Of a stretch of 64,000 nt of DNA, positions 53,803 to 62,831 are shown piece after piece. Positions within the stretch are counted from its first letter, which is position 1, and every line of letters begins with the position of its first letter. The notes below the pieces were generated by a model. That model worked only from the letters and a program-made list of their open reading frames with translations, made no database searches and was not told the DNA's origin. Source of the DNA: Puniceicoccales bacterium. GTDB taxonomy: Bacteria > Verrucomicrobiota > Verrucomicrobiia > Opitutales > JAIRLM01. Where the stretch lies: NCBI GenBank assembly GCA_031268795.1, contig JAIRWT010000013.1:1-64000 (forward strand), given 5' to 3'. Position numbers and translations under genes: made by a program.

Positions 53803-55308
53803 ATGCTCAAAGCAGTTAAAAAGTTTTTACGAATTTCGGAGTTGCGGCAGCGAATCTTTTTCACGCTGGTGTTGGTTTTTATTGCTCGCATAGGAGCCAA
53901 TATTCCCCTTCCGGGCGTTGACCCGTATCCGCTGCAGATCTTTTTCGCCGATCAGGTGGCGGCGGCGAAGGGAAGTGGGCTCATTGGGCTATACAATATG
54001 TTTACCGGCGGGGCCCTTCTGAAAGGGGCCATTTTTGGCTTGGGAATCATGCCCTATATCAGCGCGTCAATCGTTATGCAAATTTTGGGCATCGTAATGC
54101 CATCGTTGGCAAAATTACAACAGGAGGGCGAAGTCGGACGACATCGCATTGCGATGTATACCAGATACTTGGCACTGCTCATCTGCGTTGTCCAGGGCGT
54201 TTTATTGGCTGCGGCGTTGGCCAATTACCCGGGGCGCCTATTCCCAAATTTTGATCCAACACACTACGGCAGTATTGTGATTTCTGGTAAACGCGTTTTC
54301 ATTTTCTCTTCCATGTTATTTTTAACAGCCGGAACGATGATTCTTGTATGGATCGGCGATCAAATTTCGCGAAGGGGGATCGGCAGTGGAATGTCATTGC
54401 TAATCGTCGTCGGCATTCTGTCGTCTTTTCCGCGAAGCCTGGCGCAATTGGCGCAATTTTTCGCGACCGGATATCAGTCCAGGCGCAATTTGACCATCGC
54501 CGGGGTAACATTTGCAGGCATGGTGACACTTCTGCTTGTGGTCATTTTTGCCATGATTGCCATGACTCAGGGACAACGGAAGATTCCCGTGCAGCATGCC
54601 AATCGCGTGGTCAGCAACCGCATGTACCGTGGGGCGAATTCGTTTTTGCCGCTCAAAATTAATTATTCTGGAGTCATGCCCATTATTTTTGCCAATGCAC
54701 TATTGCTTTTCCCTCAGCAGATTTTTGCCTATCTGGGCGGCGCCACGGGAATTCAATTTTTTCAAGGTGTATCGTTTTATCTGTCACAGGGATCGATGGT
54801 TTACTACGCGCTCTATGCTGTGCTCATCTTCGCATTTAGTTATCTATGGGTAGCCATGATGTTTCGTCCGGTACAAGTGGCCGACGATCTGAAAAAAAGC
54901 GGTGGATATATCCCGGGAGTACGTCCCGGGGCTGCAACGGCGCAATTTCTTGGATTTACCATGACACGATTAACCTTTGCGGGCGCAGTATTTTTGACGT
55001 TGGTTGCCGTATTTCCCGACTTTCTTTATTTTTCTCTGCACATCCCCTACGGCGTGTCATTGCTGTTTGGCGGCACGGGTACACTTATCACCGTCGGTGT
55101 TCTTTTGGAGATGATGAAACAGGTCGAAACCTATCTGGTCCAAAAAAACTATGATAGTTTGCTTAAGTATTCATCCGGAGCCAAACGGCAAAAAATGCAA
55201 CTTCCCGCTGATGGCACTGACGCAAAGGCGTTACGGCTACTTTGGCTAGTTCCAGCTGTTCTCATGGCAATTGGTATTTTGTCCTGGATTTTTCGGCATC
55301 ACAGCTAG
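53803..55308 (+). CDS. secY: Preprotein translocase subunit SecY
   Basis: This 501-aa channel protein has ten membrane spans, with RIGANIPLPGVD in the first loop, GIMPYISASIVMQIL in span 2 and the cytoplasmic loops QGQRKIPVQHANR and DDLKKSGGYIPGVRPG. It is longer than E. coli SecY (443 aa), partly in the periplasmic loop after span 3. ATG 53803 is chosen; the frame opens at TTG 53785 inside rplO. Confidence 0.96.
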   Translation: MLKAVKKFLRISELRQRIFFTLVLVFIARIGANIPLPGVDPYPLQIFFADQVAAAKGSGLIGLYNMFTGGALLKGAIFGLGIMPYISASIVMQILGIVMPSLAKLQQEGEVGRHRIAMYTRYLALLICVVQGVLLAAALANYPGRLFPNFDPTHYGSIVISGKRVFIFSSMLFLTAGTMILVWIGDQISRRGIGSGMSLLIVVGILSSFPRSLAQLAQFFATGYQSRRNLTIAGVTFAGMVTLLLVVIFAMIAMTQGQRKIPVQHANRVVSNRMYRGANSFLPLKINYSGVMPIIFANALLLFPQQIFAYLGGATGIQFFQGVSFYLSQGSMVYYALYAVLIFAFSYLWVAMMFRPVQVADDLKKSGGYIPGVRPGAATAQFLGFTMTRLTFAGAVFLTLVAVFPDFLYFSLHIPYGVSLLFGGTGTLITVGVLLEMMKQVETYLVQKNYDSLLKYSSGAKRQKMQLPADGTDAKALRLLWLVPAVLMAIGILSWIFRHHS

Positions 55309-55319
55309 AACGTTCAACC

Positions 55320-56096
55320 ATGATTACGATAAAAAATAGCGAAGAAATTGTGGCCATGCGCAAAGTTGGGCGTATCACCGCTGATATTCTCGCGGAGATT
55401 TGTGCGGCCGTTGCAATCGGCGTCAGCACCTGGGAACTGGATCAGCTTGCCATCAAATCCCTGAAGGCTCACAACGCCGTTGGTGCATGCTATAATTACC
55501 AAGGACGCTCGCGACAACCTTTCCCAGCACACATATGCATATCTCTCAACGACGAGATTGTGCATGGCATTCCAAGCAAAACACGAAAAATTCAATCAGG
55601 AGACATCGTTAGCCTAGATCTCGTTGCGCAGCACGAAGGATTCATGGGCGATTCCACGCAAACGGTGGCAGTCGGAGATGTTTCCGATGATGTGAAAAAA
55701 CTTCTTAGTGTGACAGAACGGGCTTTGCACGCGGGAGCAGAGCAGGCCATCGAGGGGAATCATGTCGGCGACATTTCCTTTGCCATACAGCGCTGCGCCG
55801 AAGAGGCGGACCTTGGCATCGTGCGAAATCTGGTTGGCCATGGCATCGGCCGGAATATGCACGAGGAACCCAATATTCCTAATTTTGGCGAAAAGGGAAA
55901 GGGGCCGCGGCTCGAGGCGGGAATGACCTTTGCAATTGAGCCGATGCTTATGCTTGGGAGCGAAAAGATTTTGCTCGATGCGGATGGATGGACGGTGCGG
56001 ACTGCGGACGGGAAATATGCGGCTCACTTTGAGCATACGGTTTTGGTGACAAAAGGTGCGCCTGAAATCTTGACAAGATATGTGGCTACTTCTTGA
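55320..56096 (+). CDS. map: Methionine aminopeptidase, type I
   Basis: This 258-aa peptidase removes initiator methionine. Metal ligands are visible in SLDLVAQ, GFMGDSTQT, LVGHGIGRNMHEEP (His), TFAIEPML (Glu) and AHFEHTVLVT (Glu). ATG 55320 gives MITIKNSEEIVAMRKVGR, the canonical start. adk and infA, commonly near map in the spc operon, are absent. Confidence 0.95.
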   Translation: MITIKNSEEIVAMRKVGRITADILAEICAAVAIGVSTWELDQLAIKSLKAHNAVGACYNYQGRSRQPFPAHICISLNDEIVHGIPSKTRKIQSGDIVSLDLVAQHEGFMGDSTQTVAVGDVSDDVKKLLSVTERALHAGAEQAIEGNHVGDISFAIQRCAEEADLGIVRNLVGHGIGRNMHEEPNIPNFGEKGKGPRLEAGMTFAIEPMLMLGSEKILLDADGWTVRTADGKYAAHFEHTVLVTKGAPEILTRYVATS

Positions 56097-56144
56097 GTGG
56101 CTGACAACGGAAGCGGCGGAAGAGTGATTTGATGGGATTAAACT

Positions 56145-56522
56145 ATGGTGCGAATATTTGGTGCGGACATTCCGAATAAAAAGAAAGTGGCCTTTGCCCT
56201 GCGGTATATTTATGGCATTGGGCCAACGCGTTCGGATGCCATTGTTGCGGAAGCCGGGTTCGATCCGGCCATGCGTTCGGACGCGTTGACGGAGCAAGAT
56301 ATAAACAGAATCATGGCCATCTGCGTGGACAAAGGCTACAAAACGGAGGGGGACTTGCGCCGGGAGGTAATTGCCAATATTAAGCGATTGCAGAATATTC
56401 GCTGTTACCGCGGGTTACGCCACTATCGCGGACTTCCGGTGCGTGGGCAGCGGACTTCCACTAACGCGCGGACCAGGAAGGGTACGCGAAAGACGGTTGG
56501 TGTCGTGCGTAATAAGGAATAA
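56145..56522 (+). CDS. rpsM: 30S ribosomal protein S13
   Basis: This 125-aa S13 has [21 protein letters not shown] and [24 protein letters not shown]. It forms intersubunit bridges from the 30S head. rpmJ (L36), often just upstream, is not present in the 48-base gap. Confidence 0.96.
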   Translation: MVRIFGADIPNKKKVAFALRYIYGIGPTRSDAIVAEAGFDPAMRSDALTEQDINRIMAICVDKGYKTEGDLRREVIANIKRLQNIRCYRGLRHYRGLPVRGQRTSTNARTRKGTRKTVGVVRNKE

Positions 56523-56545
56523 GAATTTCACAGGAAACGATTTAT

Positions 56546-57073
56546 ATGATTAGAGGTGATAAGACTTCGGTTGCGGAGGAAAGTGACGCAACTATCGAGC
56601 AAGTCTCGAATGGCACAAGCGAAGCGACCACAAAGGAGTCCAGGCCTGGACAATTGACAGCCGCGGATTTATTGCGCAGTGAATTGGATGGCGATGTAAA
56701 AATTCGTCGTGCCAAGAAAAGCAAAAATATATCCTATGGTATTTGCCATATTTTAGCGACTTTTAATAATACGAAGGTTTCTTTTTCCGATAAAGCCGGG
56801 GCGGTAATTTCCTGGTCTAGTGCGGGAAAGAATAATTTCCGTGGCTCACGCAAGTCAACCGCCTATGCGGCCCAGGTCGCCGTGCAGGACGCGGCGCGGA
56901 CGGCCATGTCCCATGGATTAAAGGAAATTGACGTGCGAATTAAAGGCCCTGGACTTGGGCGGGATGCCGCGGTGCGCGCCCTGCAGTCCATTGGGTTGCA
57001 AGTAAATAGCATCACAGATGTTACGCCATTACCGCACAATGGCTGCCGGCCAAAGAAGCCGCGGCGGGCATGA
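56546..57073 (+). CDS. rpsK: 30S ribosomal protein S11 with N-terminal extension
   Basis: This 175-aa protein is about 45 residues longer than usual S11. The extra N-terminus is acidic and Ser/Thr/Glu-rich ([25 protein letters not shown]). The S11 core begins near residue 53 ([32 protein letters not shown]) and ends [14 protein letters not shown] 56546 has ACAGGAAACG upstream, supporting the long form. No second start with a better site is seen. Confidence 0.93.
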   Translation: MIRGDKTSVAEESDATIEQVSNGTSEATTKESRPGQLTAADLLRSELDGDVKIRRAKKSKNISYGICHILATFNNTKVSFSDKAGAVISWSSAGKNNFRGSRKSTAYAAQVAVQDAARTAMSHGLKEIDVRIKGPGLGRDAAVRALQSIGLQVNSITDVTPLPHNGCRPKKPRRA

Positions 57074-57100
57074 GAATTGGACTAAACTGGAGATAAAAAA

Positions 57101-57709
57101 ATGTCACGATACACAGGCCCTAAAACACGTATAAATCGCCGTTTTGGAACGGCAATTTTCCCAGCCAACAAGGCTTTTGAACGACGCGCTTACCTGCCAG
57201 GCATTCATGGTCCAAAACTACGACGCAAGGTAACGGATTATTCACTGGGGCTCAATGAAAAACAAAAATTACGCTTTTTGTATGGACTAACGGAAAAACA
57301 GTTCCACCTGCTTTTTGCCAAGGCAAAGCGGCAAAAGGGTGTTACCGGCGAAATATTTCTTCAATTGTTGGAAATGCGTTTGGATAGTGTTGTGTATTTG
57401 TCCGGGTTTGCAAAGACACGGCGCGCGGCACGCCAATTGGTCAATCACGGCCACATTCGCGTGAATGGCCACAAGGTAGACATCGCTAGTTACAATTGCC
57501 GGGCAAGTGACCAAATTGATATCTACCAGGGAGATGCATCTAGACATTTGATTATGCGCAATTTGGAAGATACGCGATATCGTGCCGTTCCCGCGTGGAT
57601 GCAGGTGGATGCAAGTGAGTTGCAGTGCATGATCACTCGGATGCCCGGACGTGATGAGATTACGCACGGGTTTAACGAGCAAATCGTCGTCGAATTCTAT
57701 AGCCGTTAG
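57101..57709 (+). CDS. rpsD: 30S ribosomal protein S4
   Basis: This 202-aa S4 is a primary 16S-binding protein and regulator of the alpha operon in E. coli. The S4 RNA-binding domain is seen in MRLDSVVYLSGFAKTRRAARQLVNHGHIRVNG. It has no N-terminal zinc cysteines. Confidence 0.96.
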   Translation: MSRYTGPKTRINRRFGTAIFPANKAFERRAYLPGIHGPKLRRKVTDYSLGLNEKQKLRFLYGLTEKQFHLLFAKAKRQKGVTGEIFLQLLEMRLDSVVYLSGFAKTRRAARQLVNHGHIRVNGHKVDIASYNCRASDQIDIYQGDASRHLIMRNLEDTRYRAVPAWMQVDASELQCMITRMPGRDEITHGFNEQIVVEFYSR

Positions 57710-57721
57710 CTGGAGGAAAAA

Positions 57722-58702
57722 ATGGCACGAAAATTGGGGAGTTTCGAATTACCAATTCGTCTAACGAAGGTGGAACATACGGCAACGGATACGTATGCCA
57801 TGTTTATTGCGGAACCATTTGAGGCTGGGTTTTGCCATAGCATCGGCAATGCCCTGCGGCGAATTCTGTTGGGGGCCATCGAAGGCGCAGCGTTGACCAA
57901 TGTCAAGCTGTGCGATGCCCAACACGAATTTCAGGCAATTCCGGGTATTATCGAAGATGTGGTTGAGATCATTATCAATTTGAAGCGGGTTCTTTTCAAA
58001 TCTGAAATTCGCGAAAGCAGGACACTATCCATTAATGTGTCCGGGAAATCCATAGTTCAGGCGAGTGACATTTTAGTTCCCGCCGGGATTGAAATCCTTA
58101 ATCCGGACCACGTCATTTGTCACACGGATAGCGCAACGACCTTTTTTGCGGAAATGTGTCTGAATCGTGGACGAGGGTATCGCCTTGCGGATGAGAATAA
58201 AATTTTAGACAACATTGACGGTGGAATTCCACTCGATTCCGCATTTGGCCCGGTTCGCCTTGTCAAATATTCCGTGGAAAGCACGCGCGTGGGACAGGCA
58301 ACCGAGTTCGAGAAATTGGTCCTTGAAATTACAACGGATGGACGAATTTCGCCGGAAGATGCTCTCGCAGAAGCGGTTGCCATCTTGCGGCTCCATCTTA
58401 CGATCTTTGATAAGCTTTCGTCTGAAAGTATTGAGTTCCAGCAAATTGAGCAAAAAGACGGTTCCGAGCATAATCGTTTGCAGAAGTTGTTCCGCATGAG
58501 CGTGAATGAAATTGAACTTTCCGTGCGTGCGGCAAATTGCCTAAACAATGCCAATATTTTAACCGTTGGCGAGTTGGCGAGCAAAACGGAGTCGGAAATG
58601 CTACACTATCGCAACTTTGGGAAGAAATCGCTCACGGAAATTCGCAATCGCTTGGAAGAATTAGGCTTGTCTCTCGGAATGAAAGTACCCGAGTGCACGT
58701 AA
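57722..58702 (+). CDS. rpoA: RNA polymerase alpha subunit
   Basis: This 326-aa alpha subunit has the N-terminal dimerisation domain (CHSIGNALRRILLGAIEGAALTNVK) and the C-terminal domain for promoter UP elements and activators (NCLNNANILTVGELASKTE, then NFGKKSLTEIRNRLEELGLSLGM). GGAGGAAAA stands right before the ATG. Confidence 0.97.
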   Translation: MARKLGSFELPIRLTKVEHTATDTYAMFIAEPFEAGFCHSIGNALRRILLGAIEGAALTNVKLCDAQHEFQAIPGIIEDVVEIIINLKRVLFKSEIRESRTLSINVSGKSIVQASDILVPAGIEILNPDHVICHTDSATTFFAEMCLNRGRGYRLADENKILDNIDGGIPLDSAFGPVRLVKYSVESTRVGQATEFEKLVLEITTDGRISPEDALAEAVAILRLHLTIFDKLSSESIEFQQIEQKDGSEHNRLQKLFRMSVNEIELSVRAANCLNNANILTVGELASKTESEMLHYRNFGKKSLTEIRNRLEELGLSLGMKVPECT

Positions 58703-58750
58703 AGAGATCAGCATACGCGAATTGAGAAAGTAAAAACAGGAGTCATAGCC

Positions 58751-59242
58751 ATGCGTCATAAGAAACACAAATTTCAATTGGGAGTAAAAAAAGAACATCG
58801 GGAGTCAATGTTGGCAGGTTTGGCTGCAGCACTGTTCCGCCACGAGCGGATTCGAACTACATTAGCAAAGGCGAAGGCATTGCGCCCCTTCGCGGAGAAA
58901 TTGGTAACCCTATCCTGCAAAGCGATGCGTGCGGAGGATTCTGCCAGGAAGCTTCACTATAGGCGGTTGGCCGTGGCACGCATGCGTGACCATGCGTCGG
59001 TGAAGAAGCTCTTCGATGAGCAGGCGGAAGAATTTTTATCGCGTGCCGGAGGGTATACGCGAATTTATAAACTTGTTCCCCGTCAGGGAGATGCGGCTAA
59101 AATGGCATTCATTGAGATCATCAAAGCCGACGATAAGGGTTATCGCAAGGGTGGACGGCGGCGCCCAGCGGCAAAACCGATTGAGAAGATAGTAACAAAG
59201 GGTACAACAGTGGTAGCGAGTGAAAATGTCGTAAATATTTAA
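58751..59242 (+). CDS. rplQ: 50S ribosomal protein L17 with C-terminal extension
   Basis: This 163-aa L17 begins MRHKKHKFQLGVKKEHRESMLAGLAAALFRHERIRTTLAKAKALRPFAEKLVTL. About 40 basic and then neutral residues follow the usual domain (GGRRRPAAKPIEKIVTKG…). It ends the ribosomal cluster. ACAGGAGTCATAGCC precedes the ATG. Confidence 0.94.
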   Translation: MRHKKHKFQLGVKKEHRESMLAGLAAALFRHERIRTTLAKAKALRPFAEKLVTLSCKAMRAEDSARKLHYRRLAVARMRDHASVKKLFDEQAEEFLSRAGGYTRIYKLVPRQGDAAKMAFIEIIKADDKGYRKGGRRRPAAKPIEKIVTKGTTVVASENVVNI

Positions 59243-59264
59243 TTTGTGGTATTTTTTCCCTTTT

Positions 59265-59310
59265 GCCGTTGACGGCCCAATGGGCTAGTGCAGGATGCCT
59301 GAAAGCAGGC
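59265..59310 (+). promoter_or_regulatory. Cluster of three small hairpins upstream of second HU gene
   Basis: Three tight hairpins follow each other in the 107-base rplQ-HU gap: GCCG/CGGC (59265-59276), GCCC/GGGC (59275-59285, sharing two bases with the first) and GCCTG/CAGGC (59297-59310, loop AAAG). No T tract follows. They could be RNA processing or regulatory structure. Confidence 0.35.
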
Positions 59311-59349
59311 GGCCTGTGGGGCTATTGTCTTGCCAACAAAGGAGAGTAT

Positions 59350-59628
59350 ATGAACAAGTCTGAGTTAGTTGACGAGGCTCACAGCATCCTTGACGATGGT
59401 TCCTTGTCAAAGGCGGCGGTGGAACGAGTGTTGAATGCCATACTGTCAGCCATTAAGGGTTCCGTGTCTAAGCACGAAGCGGTCCAACTCGTTGGATTTG
59501 GGACGTTTAACGTAGTTGAACGCGCGGCCAGGACCGGAATTAATCCGCAAACCAAAAAGAAAATTGCCATTCCGAAGAAATGTGTTGTCAAGTTTAAGCC
59601 TGGGACCGAATTGAGTCGGTCCGTTTGA
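59350..59628 (+). CDS. HU-family DNA-binding protein, copy 2
   Basis: This 92-aa HU has MNKSELVDEAHSILDDGSLSKAAVERVLNAIL, then VQLVGFGTFNVVERAARTGINPQTKKKIAIP. The GINPQT arm tip is HU-like rather than IHF-like. AAAGGAGAGTAT precedes ATG 59350; the frame is open upstream to 59263 without a better start. Confidence 0.93.
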   Translation: MNKSELVDEAHSILDDGSLSKAAVERVLNAILSAIKGSVSKHEAVQLVGFGTFNVVERAARTGINPQTKKKIAIPKKCVVKFKPGTELSRSV

Positions 59629-59706
59629 TTTTCAGGATATCTTATAAAAATTCGTATTGCATGCGTGTTGGCTTGCGTGAACGGCGTCAGACGTTAGCCT
59701 GGCGCC

Positions 59707-60618
59707 GTGAATCTTTTCCGCAGGGTTTCTTGTCCGGCCAAATTAAATTTGTACTTTGCCGTCGCCGGGAAGCGCGAGGATGATTGTCATGATATTGTAT
59801 CTCTGACGGTTCGAGTAAATCTTTATGACCACTTGCAAATTCGTCTTTCGGAAACGTCGGGCGACGATACCATGGTTTGTGATGTCCCAGACATTTCAAC
59901 GGATCACACAAATTCCGTTATGCGGGCACTGAGCCTTTTCCGAGAAATGTACGAATTTCCACATCGGGTTTCCATATCATTGGAAAAAAATATTCCAATC
60001 GGCGCTGGATTGGGTGGCAGCTGTAGCGATGCAGCATCTTTTCTTAAAACGCTCAATGAAATGCTTGCATTTCCCATATCCGGAACGGATTTGCAACTCA
60101 TGGCGGCAAAGATCGGTTCCGATGTGCCACTTTTTTTATCCTCGTCCCCCTGCATTGTAAAAGGGCGCGGTGATCACGTCGCGTCCGTAAATCCAGAACG
60201 GCTTGAGGGCCTACGAAGGGTCAAAATTCTCATCTTTAAACCGATATTTTCGATGGATACTCAACAAGCTTACAACATTTTAGATATTCCAGGAAGCTGG
60301 AATTATACGAATTCCGACGTGGCAACCAATTTTATTCAAAATTTGCTTAGCGCCTATGAATCAGGAACCTATGACTCTCAATCCTATATGAATACATTCG
60401 AATCCGTTACGAACAGTAAATACACGGAACTTGGCCTTATTTTTAAGGACTTGCCAGAATATTTTAAATTATTTGCCCATCTTACCGGTGCCGGGAGTGC
60501 CTGCTTTATTTTACTCAAAGAAGATTATGACGCTAAGCCGATCATCGAATATTTATGCGAGGTCCTCGGCGAAAATGCTTTTATTGCGCTTGCTCGTCCG
60601 CAATTAGTCGCGGCCTAG
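59707..60618 (+). CDS. ispE: 4-diphosphocytidyl-2-C-methylerythritol kinase IspE
   Basis: This 303-aa GHMP kinase of the MEP isoprenoid pathway phosphorylates CDP-methylerythritol. N-terminal CPAKLNLYFAVAGKREDDCHDI matches the family's AKINLFL…RxDGYHEL, although GYHEL is changed to DCHDI. The ATP-binding loop is PIGAGLGGSCSDAASFL. C-terminal LTGAGSACFILL is the third GHMP motif. The start is GTG 59707. With uppS nearby it serves isoprenoid and undecaprenyl phosphate supply. Confidence 0.92.
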   Translation: MNLFRRVSCPAKLNLYFAVAGKREDDCHDIVSLTVRVNLYDHLQIRLSETSGDDTMVCDVPDISTDHTNSVMRALSLFREMYEFPHRVSISLEKNIPIGAGLGGSCSDAASFLKTLNEMLAFPISGTDLQLMAAKIGSDVPLFLSSSPCIVKGRGDHVASVNPERLEGLRRVKILIFKPIFSMDTQQAYNILDIPGSWNYTNSDVATNFIQNLLSAYESGTYDSQSYMNTFESVTNSKYTELGLIFKDLPEYFKLFAHLTGAGSACFILLKEDYDAKPIIEYLCEVLGENAFIALARPQLVAA

Positions 60619-60650
60619 CTGGCAAAATTATCTTTTCGACAAATTTTTTG

Positions 60651-61487
60651 CTACCGTGTTGTATCGAAAAGGTCATCCTCGTCGAAAAATCCAAGGAGGT
60701 CATTGTCGGAAGCGGATATTTGAGAATTCCCGTCATTTTTATCTTCGCGCGCTGAAGACTTAAATCCCTTGGCATTTTGCCGACCCATAATGATGAACAA
60801 CTTTTGGCCTTCGCGGATATGGTCAGCTTGCGCTATATTGTTGAGTTCCGTCAGTTCGTGCAATGTCATGCCATAGGCCGTGGCGATGGATGATAGCGTA
60901 TCTCCTCGGCGTACAACATACGTGTCCTTTGGATCCGTACTTATGGCGCTAAGCTCCCGCATGGAACGCTTTTGAAGCCCAGATGTTGGGACAATAATTT
61001 TCTGTCCCACAATAAGCACATCCCCTGATATGGAATTAAGCTGGCGAAGTTCTCCGACGGAGCACCCACCATTGCGAGCAATGGACGATAGCGTATCTCC
61101 GCGCGAGACCACATAAAATTCCGTATTGGGCGGCGCTTTTCGTATTGGAATTTGCAACTCTTGTCCAACGCGAAGTACATCCTCGCGGCCAGCACCATTT
61201 GCGGCTAAAAGATCTTTGAGCTGGATATTGTGACCCTGAGCAATTCGCCAATAGCTATCACCCTTGGTAACTGTGTAATTTTCATAGGTAAGTGATTCAT
61301 AGGTTGGCTTTCTCGGACGTGCGCGTAAGTTTTCGCTCTCATAAACATCTGCCGGCAGCGGTTGTTGCGTCCGATAGGAAACCGTGCGCTCGTATGAGCG
61401 ATCCTTCGTAGTTCCGCATCCGGTTGATCCAAGCAAAATTGTCCAACCCAGAAGAAAAAACTGCCACAACTTCTTGCCAGCACGCAT
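60651..61487 (-). CDS. Lipoprotein with three LysM domains
   Basis: This 278-aa secreted protein has an N-terminal signal (KKLWQFFLLGWTILLGSTGC), with lipobox STGC giving the lipidated Cys24. LysM domains start at about 70 (YTVTKGDSYWRIAQGHNI), 123 (YVVSRGDTLSSIARNGG) and 186 (YVVRRGDTLSSIATAYG). An acidic tail follows. LysM binds peptidoglycan N-acetylglucosamine. It has no peptidase domain, so it is a wall-binding adaptor or scaffold. It lies 61 bp downstream of uppS on the same strand. Confidence 0.88.
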   Translation of the reverse strand: MRAGKKLWQFFLLGWTILLGSTGCGTTKDRSYERTVSYRTQQPLPADVYESENLRARPRKPTYESLTYENYTVTKGDSYWRIAQGHNIQLKDLLAANGAGREDVLRVGQELQIPIRKAPPNTEFYVVSRGDTLSSIARNGGCSVGELRQLNSISGDVLIVGQKIIVPTSGLQKRSMRELSAISTDPKDTYVVRRGDTLSSIATAYGMTLHELTELNNIAQADHIREGQKLFIIMGRQNAKGFKSSAREDKNDGNSQISASDNDLLGFFDEDDLFDTTR

Positions 61488-61548
61488 TGGATTTCATGTC
61501 ATCTAACCTTTTTTTAAAGGCAACGAAAAAGACACTAAAATAGGAAAT

Positions 61549-62268
61549 TCAAGTTCCCGCCGAGGTCGCAATCATACCGCAACGGCGATCCCTGGAGGCA
61601 TAAAAATCCATGGCCTGCTGAAATGTTTCCCCGGTAAAATCCGGCCAAAGGGTCGGCGTAAAAAAAATTTCCGCATAGGCCATTTGCATTAGCATGAAAT
61701 TACTTAGCCGTTGCTCGCCGGAAGTGCGAATGACCAAATCTACATCTGGAATATCGCGCGTGTCCAAATATTGAGAGAAATTTTCCCAGGTCCATTGCGA
61801 CAAATCAGCCGGGTGGGTATTTTCCGCCATTTTTCGAGCAGCCCGCACAACCTCATCACGGCCACCGTAGTTGAGCGCCAAAATGAGATGGAAGTCACTC
61901 TCCTGCTTTGTTTTTTCCTCCAGTTTGCGTAATCGCTGAACAAGAATTTCCGAAAGGCCATCGGCGGAGCCAATCCAATGAAATCGTGCCCGTGCATCCA
62001 AAATTTCCCGCACATTTCGTTGGGCGGCATTTGAAAAGATACGCATCAATCCTTGAACCTCCGCCGCTGAGCGCTTCCAATTTTCCGTGGAAAATCCAAA
62101 AAGGCTCAGGCAATGGATTCCGGAGTGGCGAATAGTTTTGAAATTTTTTCGCAGGGCCCGTACGCCGGCCCGATGACCTGCAATTCTGGGTAGTTTCCTC
62201 CGCTGTGCCCAGCGGCCGTTGCCGTCAAGAATTATGGCCACGTGCTTTGGGCAGGATAGGCTATCCAT
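61549..62268 (-). CDS. uppS: Undecaprenyl diphosphate synthase
   Basis: This 239-aa cis-prenyltransferase makes the C55 carrier for peptidoglycan. Motifs: HVAIILDGNGRWAQRR with catalytic Asp, LFGFSTENWKR, and DLVIRTSGEQRLSNFMLMQMAYAEIFF with the C-terminal Arg and Glu of the substrate site. ATG 62268 (MDSLSCPKHVA) is chosen; TTG 62289 is an alternative. Confidence 0.94.
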   Translation of the reverse strand: MDSLSCPKHVAIILDGNGRWAQRRKLPRIAGHRAGVRALRKNFKTIRHSGIHCLSLFGFSTENWKRSAAEVQGLMRIFSNAAQRNVREILDARARFHWIGSADGLSEILVQRLRKLEEKTKQESDFHLILALNYGGRDEVVRAARKMAENTHPADLSQWTWENFSQYLDTRDIPDVDLVIRTSGEQRLSNFMLMQMAYAEIFFTPTLWPDFTGETFQQAMDFYASRDRRCGMIATSAGT

Positions 62269-62407
62269 TCCCAAGAAGGTCACTTTCAAATCACCGCCGT
62301 GTCAAGGAAGCGAAAGCCGCGGGAACCCTCGACATTACCAATGGCTTTGCGAAAATCTTGTAATAGAACTCTTGCGCGACAGGAACTTCTTTCCACCCTT
62401 TGCGTCT

Positions 62408-62806
62408 ATGGATCGCTTCTTTGATAAGCCGGATTTTGGGAAATTGGTTATTCGGATTGTTTTGGGGCTTATTACCGCCTGGTATGGAGTAAAAATGCTT
62501 GGCGGCGGCCGATCGGCGATCGTTATTTTAGATCGTCCATTTTCATTATTTACCCTTACACTGGAACCACGCGTTTGGATTTTGATCATCGCCGTAGTTT
62601 ATGTCATCACCGGCATACTGTTTATGGCCGGATGCTTCTTTAAAACATGTTGCACGGCGTTGACGGCAACGGAATTAATCCTTATCAAGCAATCTTTTCT
62701 CGTCAAGCCGGACGAGATTGATCTGCTCATCTTGCATACGGTTTTGGCAGCCGTTTATTTTGGCTTTCTTTTTATGCAACCCGGACGCTTTTCCGCGAAT
62801 TCATAA
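62408..62806 (+). CDS. Small DoxX-like membrane protein
   Basis: This 132-aa protein has four hydrophobic segments (GKLVIRIVLGLITAWYGVKML, then VWILIIAVVYVITGILFMAG, a third and a C-terminal one), the layout of the DoxX family of four-helix membrane proteins. The N-terminal RIVLGLITAWYGVKMLGGG fits the family's first helix. ATG 62408 is chosen; the frame is open upstream across the uppS start, which is unlikely to be coding. Function is unknown. Confidence 0.6.
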   Translation: MDRFFDKPDFGKLVIRIVLGLITAWYGVKMLGGGRSAIVILDRPFSLFTLTLEPRVWILIIAVVYVITGILFMAGCFFKTCCTALTATELILIKQSFLVKPDEIDLLILHTVLAAVYFGFLFMQPGRFSANS

Positions 62807-62831
62807 TTCACGCGCAAACCAATTCGCCAGA

